Source of the DNA: Planctomycetaceae bacterium
GTDB taxonomy: Bacteria; Planctomycetota; Planctomycetia; Planctomycetales; Planctomycetaceae
Assembly: GCA_041398825.1 (NCBI GenBank)
Contig: JAWKTX010000022.1
Span: 1 to 62,161 of the forward strand
Reading direction: 5' to 3'
Length of the DNA: 62,161 nucleotides
Below the pieces are notes generated by a model. It had not been told where the DNA came from, did not search any database, and worked only from the letters and a program-made list of their open reading frames with translations. The translations under genes and the position numbers were made by a program. Below, one piece after another: positions 37,527 through 47,036 of this stretch. Position 1 is the first letter of the stretch, and every line of letters begins with the position of its first letter.

Positions 37527-38627
37527 CTACTCTTTGAACCCTTTGACGATTTCACTGGCAAATACCTGGAAACCGCTGTTCCTGAATTCGCAGGTCTGAC
37601 CTCTGCGATGACCGGTAGCCATGTGGCTGCCATCGTCTGAAATCGCGAAGCCCCAAACAGATCCCGGATTGTCGCTCAGAAGCATGTCATCCACCAGTCT
37701 TTCACCCGTTGTGCAGTCAACAAAGGAAAGCGCCTGCGTACCAACAATCAGGACGTCCGGGTGGAGCGGTGAGAAGTGGAACTTTGAAATACTACTGTAA
37801 CTCAGCCGCGTGATATGAGGTTTCTCAGCCTTGCCATCGTCGTTGTAAAGGTGAATCGATCCATTCTTGCAACCAGCAGCGATCACTGTGCCGACTCCAG
37901 GTTGGACCTTGAGATCCATGATTCTGGACGATGCGTCGAACAGCGTGACGGACTCCCGTGGTGTCTGCCCCATGCTGATTGCTGTGATGACGCCACTTTC
38001 AGAACCAACGTAAAGTTTGGTCGCGTCATGGTTAAAGGCAATTGAGCAGATCGATTCGTCGTGGTCGGTCTGGATTGGTGCCAACAGCTTTGAGGATTTC
38101 AGGTCCACAAAATCAATCTGATTGCCTGCTGAGATAAACGCCAGCGTTCCTGTCGATCGGTGCAACGAGAATCCATTGCGTCCTCCCGCGTACGGTCCCA
38201 CTCGGCCGAGCTGCTCACCGGTCTGCCAGTCGAACAGTTTGATGTCACCCGAGCGTTCCGAAGTGCCACTGAAAACGGCCAGTGCATCTGCTTCAGGAAT
38301 CGACAGCATGTCGGTGACACCCTCCAGTCGAACCCGCCATGCTCTTTCATCTTTTCCAATATTGTGAGCGACAAGTGTCCCGTCGGACTGGCCTCGAGCG
38401 AGGATGCTGGCATCGCCATTAAATGCGAGTGCTGTGACCGTTGCACCGGTTTCTGACGGTGCGGACTGGATTTCTGAATACGCGCCGGCAGCTTTTTTTG
38501 AAACAGCATCTTTCCTGATGTCCGGGTTTGACCGGATCTCTGTGTTTGACCCGGCGTCCTGACCGGCAGCACTGGTTGCAATGCAGAGTAATGCTGAGAC
38601 GACGAATGGGATTGCTGCAAAATTCAT
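37527..38627 (-). CDS. Exported WD40-like repeat protein
   Basis: A 366-aa protein with a signal peptide (MNFAAIPFVVSALLCIATSAAG). The mature part reads as WD40/YVTN-like blades: VTALAFNGDASILARGQSDG, LFDWQTGEQLGRV, CSIAFNHDATKLYVGSESGV, and ISDDGSHMATGHRRGQ, about six repeats. It forms a beta-propeller outside the cytoplasm, probably a scaffold. ATG 38627 is the start that gives the signal peptide. The partner is unknown. Confidence 0.8.
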   Translation of the reverse strand: MNFAAIPFVVSALLCIATSAAGQDAGSNTEIRSNPDIRKDAVSKKAAGAYSEIQSAPSETGATVTALAFNGDASILARGQSDGTLVAHNIGKDERAWRVRLEGVTDMLSIPEADALAVFSGTSERSGDIKLFDWQTGEQLGRVGPYAGGRNGFSLHRSTGTLAFISAGNQIDFVDLKSSKLLAPIQTDHDESICSIAFNHDATKLYVGSESGVITAISMGQTPRESVTLFDASSRIMDLKVQPGVGTVIAAGCKNGSIHLYNDDGKAEKPHITRLSYSSISKFHFSPLHPDVLIVGTQALSFVDCTTGERLVDDMLLSDNPGSVWGFAISDDGSHMATGHRRGQTCEFRNSGFQVFASEIVKGFKE

Positions 38628-38809
38628 GTTCACCGACCTTTCCTCAGACCTTAGCTTAGCGTTAGCTGTCATTTACGGTGCTGCCGTGTGCCGCGTACCG
38701 GCCATAAGTTTCTGGTGGATGGCCGCATGAAAGTGAGCGATGAATAGTGATCGCTTTGCAGATGCCGCCCGGTTCTTTCGATTTGATTGCGTTGCCCTGC
38801 GAGTAATTG

Positions 38810-39895
38810 TCAGAGCAAATCGAAGGAGTCCAGCGCTGTCACGGCCGTGCGGCTTTGGACGAATGATTCGGATCCAACGGCATAGACCTGATAGAAGCGG
38901 GTCCCGCGAATGATCATTCGTCCGCGTATGTTTGACCCGCCCTCGTTGGCATCAATAGCGACTGACCATTCTGCCTGATCATTCTGGTCGGGCAATCTCT
39001 GGAATGACCGTACCGTACCACCCATTTCCCGGCCGACGGTGTCTGCAGCCGATCGGAGTGTCTCGACAAGTTCTCTCTCACTTTCGAACATGCCATCCTG
39101 CAGGTCTGCATGTACAACCAGCAGCAGTGACGGGCGTGCGCCCATAACAAAGAAGTTCATTTGCAATTCATCGCCGCACGGCAGCGTGTTGCTCTGCTGG
39201 ATGAGTTTTGGCTGGGCGATTGTGTACATCTCAAAACCACCGATCTTTGACTGGAGGTACTGGAGCCCTTTCGCATCGATCGGGCCGGAGCTGCCGCCAT
39301 TGACGGAGCGTTTCCTTTTTTTCTTCGATGGAGCCTTCAGATCGAGCGACTCGAAGGAATTCACGAACTTCTCTGCTTCACGGTTCTCAACCTGGGCAGG
39401 GCCGCCGATGACGGCAATTCCGTAAAAGAACTTTCCAACGACAAAGAACCGCAGACGCATGGTGATGATGGAATCTGGCAGGAAGACCTGCAGTTCACGC
39501 GCTTCGATGTCTCCGGGTAGGGTCAGTTGCTTTTCTGATTTCAGTGCCGTCTCACTATCCAGTGAATCGATGATTTTCCTTCGGAAATCATCCATGACGT
39601 TTTCTTCTGTGTCCGACAGGTTCTTTACCTGATCGACAGTGACGCCGAACTTCACACCATCCCGGGTTGCCGACCACTCTCGACGCTCCGCAGGCAACTT
39701 TTTGAAGTTGGTTATCTTCACAATTTCCAGTGTCGGTGCAGCCGGAAATTCTATGCGAAATCTGTCGACTTCAGACGTAAACGCTTCAGTGAGGGCCGGG
39801 CCTGCCTCCGCGGTTCGACATGTTGACACGGATGTAAATGCAAGGGCTACGGCCACGAACGGCAATAGTGCTCGATGCGTTGTGTATCGTTTCAT
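38810..39895 (-). CDS. Exported protein of unknown function (361 aa)
   Basis: It has a signal peptide (start MKRYTTHRALLPFVAVALAF). The mature part has two similar halves: about 40-160 (FRIEFPAAPTLEIVKITNF, FFVVGKFFYGIAVIGG) and 200-361 (FQRLPDQNDQAEWSVAIDA, MIIRGTRFYQVYAVGS). Each pairs a beta-sheet with FYxxxVxG, which suggests an internal duplication. A basic stretch, KKKRKRSVNGGSSG, joins them. No function recognised. Confidence 0.7.
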   Translation of the reverse strand: MKRYTTHRALLPFVAVALAFTSVSTCRTAEAGPALTEAFTSEVDRFRIEFPAAPTLEIVKITNFKKLPAERREWSATRDGVKFGVTVDQVKNLSDTEENVMDDFRRKIIDSLDSETALKSEKQLTLPGDIEARELQVFLPDSIITMRLRFFVVGKFFYGIAVIGGPAQVENREAEKFVNSFESLDLKAPSKKKRKRSVNGGSSGPIDAKGLQYLQSKIGGFEMYTIAQPKLIQQSNTLPCGDELQMNFFVMGARPSLLLVVHADLQDGMFESERELVETLRSAADTVGREMGGTVRSFQRLPDQNDQAEWSVAIDANEGGSNIRGRMIIRGTRFYQVYAVGSESFVQSRTAVTALDSFDLL

Positions 39896-40471
39896 TGAAG
39901 AATTTCCTGCTGGCTCTGGAGGGATTTCGGTCTCTTCCACCATCTCAAACGCAACGCCACCGTAAATCGGACATCGATCGTTAAAAAACTCCCGATATTC
40001 TGTCGTTGGTTGAGGGTGAGAGGCTTTTCAATCACCTCGCCTGAAGCAACTGGAGCAATCAATCACCTGGGCCGCAATGTTTTTTTTCACCCGGGATTCC
40101 GGGTCAGCCAACTCGGCAACGGCTGCCTGCAGGAGCTTTTTCCGCCAGAGAATGCTGGTGGTTCCCGGATAAACGTCCGGGCTGGAATCAGAATCTCGCT
40201 TGCATTGAGTGCCGGAAACCAACGAGGCTGAGTTCTGCATCAAACAACCTTTGCCTGATGCTGAGACATCCATCAGAAGCCCTTGCATTCGATGCGGCGA
40301 AATATGACAAAACACGTGGTTCCTGGCTGTCCGTTGAAAAATCGTGACAGGCACGCAGGACAACTGGAAACCATCGTGTTTTCAGGTCTCCTGCTTGAGG
40401 CAGTCCCGTTCTTCAACAGGCTGCCAGGTGACGTATGACGCAATCGGGTTCATTGGAGCGACTGAAAAAGT
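39896..40471. other. Intergenic with T8 tract
   Basis: About 576 bp without a recognised gene. A run of eight T (40080-40087) is followed by CCCGGGATTCCGGGT (about 40091-40104), an imperfect palindrome. It is a divergent promoter region. Confidence 0.35.
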
Positions 40472-40843
40472 ATGAAGACTGTTTTGAGCGTGGGTCAGTG
40501 TCGTCCGGATCAGGCCGCAATTTCACATTTCTTAACGTCTGCTTTTGAGGTGTCTGTCACGACTGCAGACTACGCCGAAGATGCAATTGATGCCGTAAAA
40601 ACGGAGAGCCCGGATTTGGTATTGATCAACCGAAAACTGGACGCCGACTACAGCGATGGCATGGAGATACTAAAAGCTCTGAAGGCCGACCCGACAACCG
40701 CATCGGTCGCCGTGATGCTCGTTTCAAATTTTTCTGAGTGGCAGGAGAAGGCAGTCGCCGCCGGTGCGCTTTATGGATTCGGTAAAGCAGAGCTGGCCGC
40801 TCCCGAAACGCGTGCGCGGGTTGCTGCCGCCCTGGGGTTGTAG
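40472..40843 (+). CDS. Receiver domain lacking phospho-acceptor Asp
   Basis: A 123-aa single receiver-like domain. The strand normally carrying the phosphorylated Asp reads LVLINRKLDADYSDG; Asp is replaced by Asn53. The acidic pair near residue 10 is also missing (SVGQCRP). The Lys of the last strand is present in YGFGKAEL. It therefore cannot be switched by ordinary phosphotransfer. It may act as a constitutive docking domain. The downstream gene, TruA, begins 8 bp later; that linkage may be only positional. Confidence 0.75.
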   Translation: MKTVLSVGQCRPDQAAISHFLTSAFEVSVTTADYAEDAIDAVKTESPDLVLINRKLDADYSDGMEILKALKADPTTASVAVMLVSNFSEWQEKAVAAGALYGFGKAELAAPETRARVAAALGL

Positions 40844-40850
40844 TCGTTCT

Positions 40851-41777
40851 ATGGATCCAATACCGGACGAAGATCGGATGGCGTCGGACGAGGCGGAGAA
40901 TCAGGCAGCCGCCTGTGGCTTCACTCGTAATATTATGCTGACAATTGCCTACGACGGCACAAATTACAGTGGCTGGCAGATCCAGCCCCGCGTCACTACT
41001 GTCCAGGAATGTGTGGAACGAGCCGTTGAAAAACTGACTGGCGTTCGCAGCGCTGTTCTGTGCGCTGGCAGAACCGATGCCGGTGTTCACGCCGTTGGAC
41101 AGGTTGCGAGTTTCCGGACGTCCTCACAGATTCCGGCGAATCAGATCCGGCGCGGCCTGCAGAGTTTTCTGCCCATCGATATTGTCATTGTGAAAGCCGA
41201 AGACGTGTCGATGAAGTTTCATGCGACATTTTCGGCGGTACGCAAGATCTATCGATACATGCTGTTCGACGGAACCGTTTGCCCTCCCTTTGTTCGACGA
41301 TACGTCAATTGTATTCGCAACGAACTTGATGTCCCTGCCATGCAGCAGTCGCTGATTCATTTGCTTGGCACGCATGACTTTCGGTGTTTCGAAACTCGCT
41401 ACCCCAACAAGGCGACGAGTATTCGCACGATTGAACGGGCAGAGATTCGACGCCTGTCGGCATGGACTCCCTGGCAAAGTGGTCACGAATGGCATAGCGA
41501 TGATTCACACATCTCGCAAATGCGCAGTGGCGATTCGAAGTGCTGTCCTTTTGTCATGTTCGAAGTTCAGGCCGATGGTTTTCTGTACAACATGGTCCGG
41601 GCGATCGTCGGGACTCTGATTCGCATTGGTGTTGGGCAGCGGCCGCCGGATGACATGCAACGCGTGATAGAATCCATGGACCGTAAACAGGCCGGGATGA
41701 CGTCACTGGCCCAGGGACTATGCCTGACGGAGGTTTTTTATCCCCCCGAGTTACTTCGCCCGGATGACGCGGACTGA
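40851..41777 (+). CDS. truA: tRNA pseudouridine(38-40) synthase TruA
   Basis: A 308-aa TruA. It opens with MLTIAYDGTNYSGWQIQP, and the catalytic GRTDAGVHA (Asp76) follows. HATFSAVRKIYRYML and DGFLYNMVRAIVGTLIRIG are the other conserved blocks, ending with GLCLTEVFYPPE. It isomerises uridines 38-40 of the tRNA anticodon arm. An extra loop of about 25 residues, WTPWQSGHEWHSDDSHI onwards, sits before the final domain. ATG 40851 gives an N-terminal extension of about 25 residues before the usual start. Confidence 0.95.
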   Translation: MDPIPDEDRMASDEAENQAAACGFTRNIMLTIAYDGTNYSGWQIQPRVTTVQECVERAVEKLTGVRSAVLCAGRTDAGVHAVGQVASFRTSSQIPANQIRRGLQSFLPIDIVIVKAEDVSMKFHATFSAVRKIYRYMLFDGTVCPPFVRRYVNCIRNELDVPAMQQSLIHLLGTHDFRCFETRYPNKATSIRTIERAEIRRLSAWTPWQSGHEWHSDDSHISQMRSGDSKCCPFVMFEVQADGFLYNMVRAIVGTLIRIGVGQRPPDDMQRVIESMDRKQAGMTSLAQGLCLTEVFYPPELLRPDDAD

Positions 41778-41835
41778 ATCGATTGAGCAGCCGTCGATAT
41801 CGGTCGTTGACGCGAGCTGTTCTTCTCTCGATGGC

Positions 41836-42813
41836 CTACTTCTTTTCGACCTCGTAGGGTTGTCCCGGATTTGTTCGACGTGGTGGCGTCAGGTAGTGAT
41901 AGCCGGTGTTGGGGTTCGTTCTGTCGAACGCAAAGGCATCTCGATTTCGCAGGAAGTGTTTCAGGTATGCAACGGGGATTGCGAAACCAAGTCCTTCTCC
42001 AAACGTCAGTTTCATGTTGATCACGCCAACGACTTCGCCTTTTGTGTTAAACAACGGCCCGCCACTATTGCCTGGGTTTATCTGTGCTGTCGTCTGAATG
42101 TAGACGATGCCGTCCATGTTTCGGTTTCGCGTACTGATAATTCCTTCAGAGACGGATCGTTCGAGTCCAAGTGGGCTGCCAATCGCAAAGACGTTGTCGC
42201 CCTCTCGCTGAGAGTCATCGTCTGCGATGAACACTGGTCGAAACTTCAGATCTTTTTGCGAGGGTATTTCGAGCAATGCGAGGTCGAAATAAGGATTCAG
42301 TGACAGAATCCTGACATCACGGATGGCCACTCGTTCAAAATCACCGTTTTCGCTGCGGTGAAAGATGGTCACTGCGACACGCGTTTGACCTTCCACAACA
42401 TGGAAGTTCGTGACGCAGTAGCCTCGTTCATTGATGATAAAACCCGAACCAAGTCCATCAGGTGTCTGGATCAGCACCACACCTTCACCATAACGCGAGA
42501 CAAGTTCTTTGACTGTGCGTTCCGGCAGGTCTGCTGTCTGGAAGATACCGGCAGTATTTGACTTTGGCGTTGTGGATTCGGGCTTTGATTCAATTCGTTC
42601 GGCGATTTGATCGACGGGAACTCGAATCACGTCTACTCCGATGTCAACGAAGAGTGTGTCCTTCTGGACCTTCAGTACTTCGCCATCAATTCGCTGTCCT
42701 GACTTCAGGACGATGCTGTCGGCATTGACAAGTCCACCGCAGATCGCAGCCAGAACGAGCGTCAAGAATATACGACCTGCAAGATTCTGCTGTGATTTCA
42801 GTTGGGACAACAT
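41836..42813 (-). CDS. Exported trypsin-like serine protease (HtrA/DegP type, no PDZ)
   Basis: A 325-aa protein with a signal peptide (residues about 1-31), a short beta-domain (SIVLKSGQRIDGEVLKVQKD), and a trypsin-fold protease with the triad His138 (TNFHVV), Asp177 (FDLALLE) and Ser250 (GNSGGPL). GSGFII and VGVINMKL match the HtrA core. The PDZ domain of typical HtrA is absent. A longer start at 42855 is possible, overlapping the end of the next gene. It presumably handles envelope quality control. It follows a CxxCH lipoprotein, 50 bp upstream on the same strand, and might be co-transcribed. Confidence 0.85.
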   Translation of the reverse strand: MLSQLKSQQNLAGRIFLTLVLAAICGGLVNADSIVLKSGQRIDGEVLKVQKDTLFVDIGVDVIRVPVDQIAERIESKPESTTPKSNTAGIFQTADLPERTVKELVSRYGEGVVLIQTPDGLGSGFIINERGYCVTNFHVVEGQTRVAVTIFHRSENGDFERVAIRDVRILSLNPYFDLALLEIPSQKDLKFRPVFIADDDSQREGDNVFAIGSPLGLERSVSEGIISTRNRNMDGIVYIQTTAQINPGNSGGPLFNTKGEVVGVINMKLTFGEGLGFAIPVAYLKHFLRNRDAFAFDRTNPNTGYHYLTPPRRTNPGQPYEVEKK

Positions 42814-42863
42814 GGTGCTTCTTTTGATATCGGATTGACGGTATGTGGAATTCATCGCCGTGT

Positions 42864-44039
42864 TCAGTCGTTCTTGTATTGTGAATGGCACGCCTGACAG
42901 TTTGTAGAAATCCTGGAAAGCGATAGTTCGTAGGTCGCAAAGTCACCCGACTCACTCGCCTCGCGAATTGCGATGGAGGCGTCGACGATTGCTTCCGCAA
43001 ATTTGACAAATTCCGGGTCGTCTTCGTAGCCGTAGCCGGACTGGGTAATGGCACGAGTCATTGTCGCAAGGATTGAGGCTTCGTGCCTGACCATATCTTT
43101 GTTTGTACCAAAGGAACTCTCGCTGCCTGCCTCTGTACGCATTCGTTTTTCGGCTTCCTCCATTCGCATCATCACCAGTCGCATTTCAGACACATCCGCA
43201 AACGTGTCCCCTTCAGGAGGCTCCGCGAGATCTGCGGGACGCGATCTGTTGAGTGTATCGGACATCGCTTCGTAGAGTGCAAGAATTCGCCGCTGGTCTT
43301 TGGCCCCACGCTGCAGCGTTGATGCGTTCATTTGTTTGGCAATATCCCGCACGTAATTCGCGTCGTCTTTCCATGTAATCGCGTCAGGATGCTGCATTGC
43401 GACTCCGGCGAGCACTCCAATTGTCGCTGCCTTGGGGGGAATCATCAGCATGGAAGAATTGAAATTGCCCACGGACTGAAGATTTTCATTCAGAAAGTTT
43501 CGTACCGTTTTCACTTCGTCGTCCAGGTCGGTGGCAGAAATCAGATCACCCCAGCCCGCAGCGCCTCCGGAAACTTCGACAGGTGCTTCCGTTTGATTCT
43601 CCTTGACAGGCGGAGCATTACTGGAATTTGTCATGCTGGATGCAATGTTCTCTGTTGCATCCATCTCAGGATTGACGAGTGCTCCGCCGCCTACTGGTGT
43701 TTGGTTCGCAGCAATCGAGAGCGGCTGATCGAAGAAGACATCATAGGGGACGTTTCCAAACCATTTCTGGCCGTTCTCATCAACCCAGACTTCGTCTCGC
43801 CCCCGCTTCCTGGAGGCTTGCTTTGGACTGGCCTGGGACTCCACCGCATCGGAAACACCGGAATTTGAGGAAGCCGAGGCAACGTCTGCCGTGTCAGCCG
43901 GCTGCCCGGTGGACGTTTCTGATCTGCCACACCCCAGGATGCTGATTGTGGTCACAGTGAATGCAACTGCGATATGCCAACAGTGGTTGCCCACGCGCTG
44001 GCGGGTGGCTGAAGAGCCTGATTGACAGAAACGTTTCAT
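42864..44039 (-). CDS. Lipoprotein with C-terminal cytochrome c'-like CxxCH site
   Basis: A 391-aa protein with a lipobox (ISILGC, about residues 33-38) after a hydrophobic leader. A low-complexity linker rich in Ser, Gln and Ala follows, then WVDENGQKWFGNVPYDVFFD, a short region seen in planctomycete proteins. The C-terminal 200 residues are helical and end in CQACHSQYKND, a CxxCH haem c motif at the last helix, as in cytochrome c' and related proteins. It is likely an outer or inner membrane lipoprotein in the periplasm with a single haem. A redox or ligand-sensing role is inferred. It is upstream of the HtrA-like protease. Confidence 0.75.
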   Translation of the reverse strand: MKRFCQSGSSATRQRVGNHCWHIAVAFTVTTISILGCGRSETSTGQPADTADVASASSNSGVSDAVESQASPKQASRKRGRDEVWVDENGQKWFGNVPYDVFFDQPLSIAANQTPVGGGALVNPEMDATENIASSMTNSSNAPPVKENQTEAPVEVSGGAAGWGDLISATDLDDEVKTVRNFLNENLQSVGNFNSSMLMIPPKAATIGVLAGVAMQHPDAITWKDDANYVRDIAKQMNASTLQRGAKDQRRILALYEAMSDTLNRSRPADLAEPPEGDTFADVSEMRLVMMRMEEAEKRMRTEAGSESSFGTNKDMVRHEASILATMTRAITQSGYGYEDDPEFVKFAEAIVDASIAIREASESGDFATYELSLSRISTNCQACHSQYKND

Positions 44040-44576
44040 GGCATGACTCGTCTAAAATCGGGCAGTTTTGTCTTTGGGAATCCAGTTTCTGCCGGATTCA
44101 ATTGCCGTTCACACAAACAACCGCCTCTGCGTGATTTCCACACTGAAACCGGAGCGTCGTTCTGCATTGCAACAGGGTTGAAAGTGCCTCTTGTAGCGGA
44201 ATTTACAGGAATTCCCAAGGCTTCCGAACGTCAAACGAAACAGGTGACACGTTGTGAAATGCCGGGCAGTCATTTGGTGGGGTCTACCAGTCACTCAGAT
44301 GGGATGCAGGCATCGTTTGCAATCATGACTTCTGTGCCAGCGATCCCGGGCACGATTGTGCAGCTTTGGTTCAAGCTTTGCCAGTCCGGCAGACGATGCA
44401 GACTGGGTAAACTTTGTCGTTCCGTGGAAGATTTGCGCGCATCGACAACGATGAGCGGACCTGAATTCATTTGCAGGACCAGCGACTGTCGGCTGCAGAG
44501 AAGGCCTGGTCGACAATCGACCGATGGAAATCCGGCGTTAAGGGCCGGATGAAACGACGATCTGGATGAAAATGGC
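44040..44576. other. Divergent intergenic region
   Basis: About 540 bp between the minus-strand lipoprotein and the plus-strand scpA. Only short frames without recognisable content are present. Confidence 0.35.
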
Positions 44577-45329
44577 ATGATACTAACGGACTATCGAATT
44601 GATCTTGGACAGTATCAGGGACCCATGGACCTGCTGCTGTATCTGGTCCGGCGTCACGAAGTCGACATCTGTTCCATTTCGCTGTCGAAAATCACTGCGG
44701 ATTTCCAGCAGTACATCGACGTTCTCGAGTTCCTGGACTTTGATTTCATCGGCGATTTCGTCGTGATCGCCAGTACCCTGCTGGAGATCAAGAGTCGAGA
44801 AGTGCTTCCGGTTCAGGAAGAAGAAGCTCAGGAATCCGAGGTGGAGGACGATCCCGGTTCGGGGTTGATTGCAAAACTGCTTGCATATCGCAAATACAAG
44901 GAAGCGACAACGGTGCTCGAAGATCGAGCGGCAGAATGGCTTGAGCGATATCCGCGGCTCAGTGACGATAAGCCTGATTTACAGCGCAATCGAGCGCTCG
45001 ATAAGATTCGCGAAGTGGAACTCTGGGACCTTGTTAGTGCACTGTCTCGGGTCGTGAAAATTCCCGTGATGGATCGAGAAGGAACCGTTCGTCTGGACGA
45101 GACGCCCATCGGAGTCTTCCAGGAACGCATTCGAGCGATTGTGGCAGAAGAGGGCAGGGCCGCTTTCAGTTCGTTCTTCGATGGCGAAAAAATCCAGTCA
45201 CGGATTGCGGGCATCTTTCTGGCGATCCTGGAACTCATTCGACACGAAGACTACCGGGCTGAGCAGCCGGTTGACTTCGGTGAAATCTGGATACTACCGC
45301 CGCACACACCGCGGCCCCGAATTCTTTGA
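44577..45329 (+). CDS. scpA: Segregation and condensation protein ScpA
   Basis: A 250-aa ScpA (kleisin). The N-terminal block QGPMDLLLYLVRRHEVDICS contacts the SMC head, and LDFDFIGDFVVIASTLLEIK follows. The C-terminal winged helix is at FFDGEKIQSRIAGIFLAILE, with LIRHEDYRAEQ. ScpA joins SMC and ScpB in chromosome condensation. ScpB is not adjacent. ATG 44577 is confirmed by the family start. Confidence 0.95.
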   Translation: MILTDYRIDLGQYQGPMDLLLYLVRRHEVDICSISLSKITADFQQYIDVLEFLDFDFIGDFVVIASTLLEIKSREVLPVQEEEAQESEVEDDPGSGLIAKLLAYRKYKEATTVLEDRAAEWLERYPRLSDDKPDLQRNRALDKIREVELWDLVSALSRVVKIPVMDREGTVRLDETPIGVFQERIRAIVAEEGRAAFSSFFDGEKIQSRIAGIFLAILELIRHEDYRAEQPVDFGEIWILPPHTPRPRIL

Positions 45330-45380
45330 AAATTCGGGGAGATTGTCAGCAACGCTCCTGTAACGCCCTCGCTCGAAATG

Positions 45381-45409
45381 ACCTCAATTGGCTTCCGGGA
45401 AATTGAGGT
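45381..45409. other. Inverted repeat with 9-bp stem
   Basis: ACCTCAATT (45381-45389) and AATTGAGGT (45401-45409) form a perfect 9-bp stem with an 11-nt loop. It lies 50 bp after scpA with no T-tract. It could be a terminator-like structure or an operator of the next gene. Confidence 0.4.
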
Positions 45410-45586
45410 TCCGTAAATTCGCTAAACCAAACAGATGACACGGGTTGCCTGGACGGTAGAATCTGGGTGTTCTGTGAGCCCGAATTGCGTTCCGGGCTGT
45501 GGAAGCGAAATTCAATGCCCTTCGCAGAATTCAGGTCCTTGCTGCGACCAGTGAAGGGTGAAATCGAGTAAACGGGGGATTAGCTC

Positions 45587-46012
45587 ATGACGATTAGAAC
45601 AATCGCTTTACTGTGCGGTTTGTTTGCAGTCAGTTCGACCGCAGCGGCCGGTGACCATTTTCACATCCACAATTACGGCGCTGTTTACGGGGTGCCGGCT
45701 GCCTACGCTGTGCCTGCCTATGCGGCACCGGTCGTGTATTCCCCGCCCGTAGTTTATCAGCCCGCGTACGTTGTTCCGGTCGCGACTGTTTCTGTAACAC
45801 CTTTGACGGTAGCATCTTACGGATACGCTCCGATGGTTCCACGCTATTCGACCGCGGGTTACTACCTGGCGCCGCGTGTCGCAACCTACAACGCGGTGTC
45901 GTACGGTTCTGTTCCGGTTGTTTATGGTCGACATGGTCGTCCACGAGACGTCGAAGTGAAACTGGATTACCGCCGGGACGGTGGATACCGATATAAAGTG
46001 GACTTCGACTAA
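45587..46012 (+). CDS. Exported Val/Tyr/Pro-rich small protein
   Basis: A 141-aa protein with a signal peptide (TIALLCGLFAVSSTAAAGD) followed by HFHIHNYGAVYGV. The mature part is made of Val, Tyr, Pro and Ala (VVYSPPVVYQPAYVVPVATV) and ends with a basic DVEVKLDYRRDGGYRYKVD. It looks like a low-complexity surface or wall protein. No family recognised. Confidence 0.65.
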   Translation: MTIRTIALLCGLFAVSSTAAAGDHFHIHNYGAVYGVPAAYAVPAYAAPVVYSPPVVYQPAYVVPVATVSVTPLTVASYGYAPMVPRYSTAGYYLAPRVATYNAVSYGSVPVVYGRHGRPRDVEVKLDYRRDGGYRYKVDFD

Positions 46013-46411
46013 GGCTTCGAGATCCATTTGATGAATCGGGGCCGGTTCGCGGAAAAGTTGCCGGGCCCACGGAAGGTCTCAGATTCTGCAGCCCCAAAAA
46101 GGAGACTGCCGGTGATTTTTCTTCCGGTTTCCTGGGGTTGAGGTCGCACAGGACCTGATCCGAAATCAATCCACGATTGCCGAACAGTGGTTCATTCGCT
46201 CCGAGAGCCGGGGTGGGTGGCGTGCGCTGTTCGGCTTTTTCGTTGAATGGTGCAGCTTCTGCGTCATCGGTTGGTCGAAGCCGAGGCCTCGCCGAATTCA
46301 CAGCCTCGCCGGATCAACTCCTGAACGGGATGAAGATTCATCAAGTGTGAGATTCATCAAGTGTCAGGAAGACGAATTCCTGCCCCGGGGCGGGGCGGAT
46401 CGTTTACTCAC
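46013..46411. other. Convergent intergenic region with a 14-bp direct repeat
   Basis: No gene recognised. GATTCATCAAGTGT occurs at 46335-46348 and again at 46351-46364, separated by 2 bp. Confidence 0.4.
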
Positions 46412-46795
46412 TCACCTTACGAGCATGCCGAACAGCAGAAGTCCGCCGAACAACAGAAGGCCGATTGCGCTGAAGCATGTCCCCAGAATTGCAAACAATT
46501 TCCGTCGACCGACCTGGAAGAGTCCGACGAATCCCAGAATGAGTGATGTGAAGATTCCAAACAACATCATCAGGAACGCGAGGCCGATGATCGCGGTCAG
46601 AGGCGCATCTTCATCCATACCACCGGGAGTTGTCATTTCGAGGTACCCTGCAAGAATCATGACCACAAACAGGGAGATCCCGGAAAAAACGGACAGGATG
46701 GTTGATGCAATGCCCAGCCCGGAATGCCTGAGTGCTTCTTCGCGATGCAGGGTGGAGGGTGATTCGCCGTCGAAAGAGATGTAGGGATTACTCAT
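46412..46795 (-). CDS. Small membrane protein, DUF4190-like
   Basis: A 127-aa protein with three hydrophobic segments (about 27-50, 65-90 and 100-125) and a 25-residue polar N-terminus. The VGLFQVGRRKLFAILGTCFS loop between the last two helices resembles DUF4190 membrane proteins. Function is unknown. Confidence 0.65.
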   Translation of the reverse strand: MSNPYISFDGESPSTLHREEALRHSGLGIASTILSVFSGISLFVVMILAGYLEMTTPGGMDEDAPLTAIIGLAFLMMLFGIFTSLILGFVGLFQVGRRKLFAILGTCFSAIGLLLFGGLLLFGMLVR

Positions 46796-47036
46796 GGCGA
46801 ATGGTGACCTTTGCTGAGAGCGATGTGGGTTCCCGGAATCCTGGGATGCCTGATGGCGGGTGTCAATGAAATGACAGTTCGAAGCGGCTTGACACCGTCA
46901 CTGACACGGAGTGCAATTCGTACCAATAATCGTGAACGGCGGGCGAACAGACTTTGGTTTGATCTGTTATCTTCGGGACCGCTGCATCTTTATTTCTCAC
47001 ACGATTCCGGGCGCATCATTCAGGAGACGGTCACAC

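Noticed and set aside
40851..41777. Operon between the pseudo-receiver and truA as a functional link
   Set aside because: Close spacing alone does not show a shared function; truA is a housekeeping enzyme with many neighbours.
45574..45590. GGGGATTAGCTCA resembles a tRNA 5' end
   Set aside because: No D-loop, anticodon or acceptor 3' half follows; it is the leader and start of the 45587 gene.
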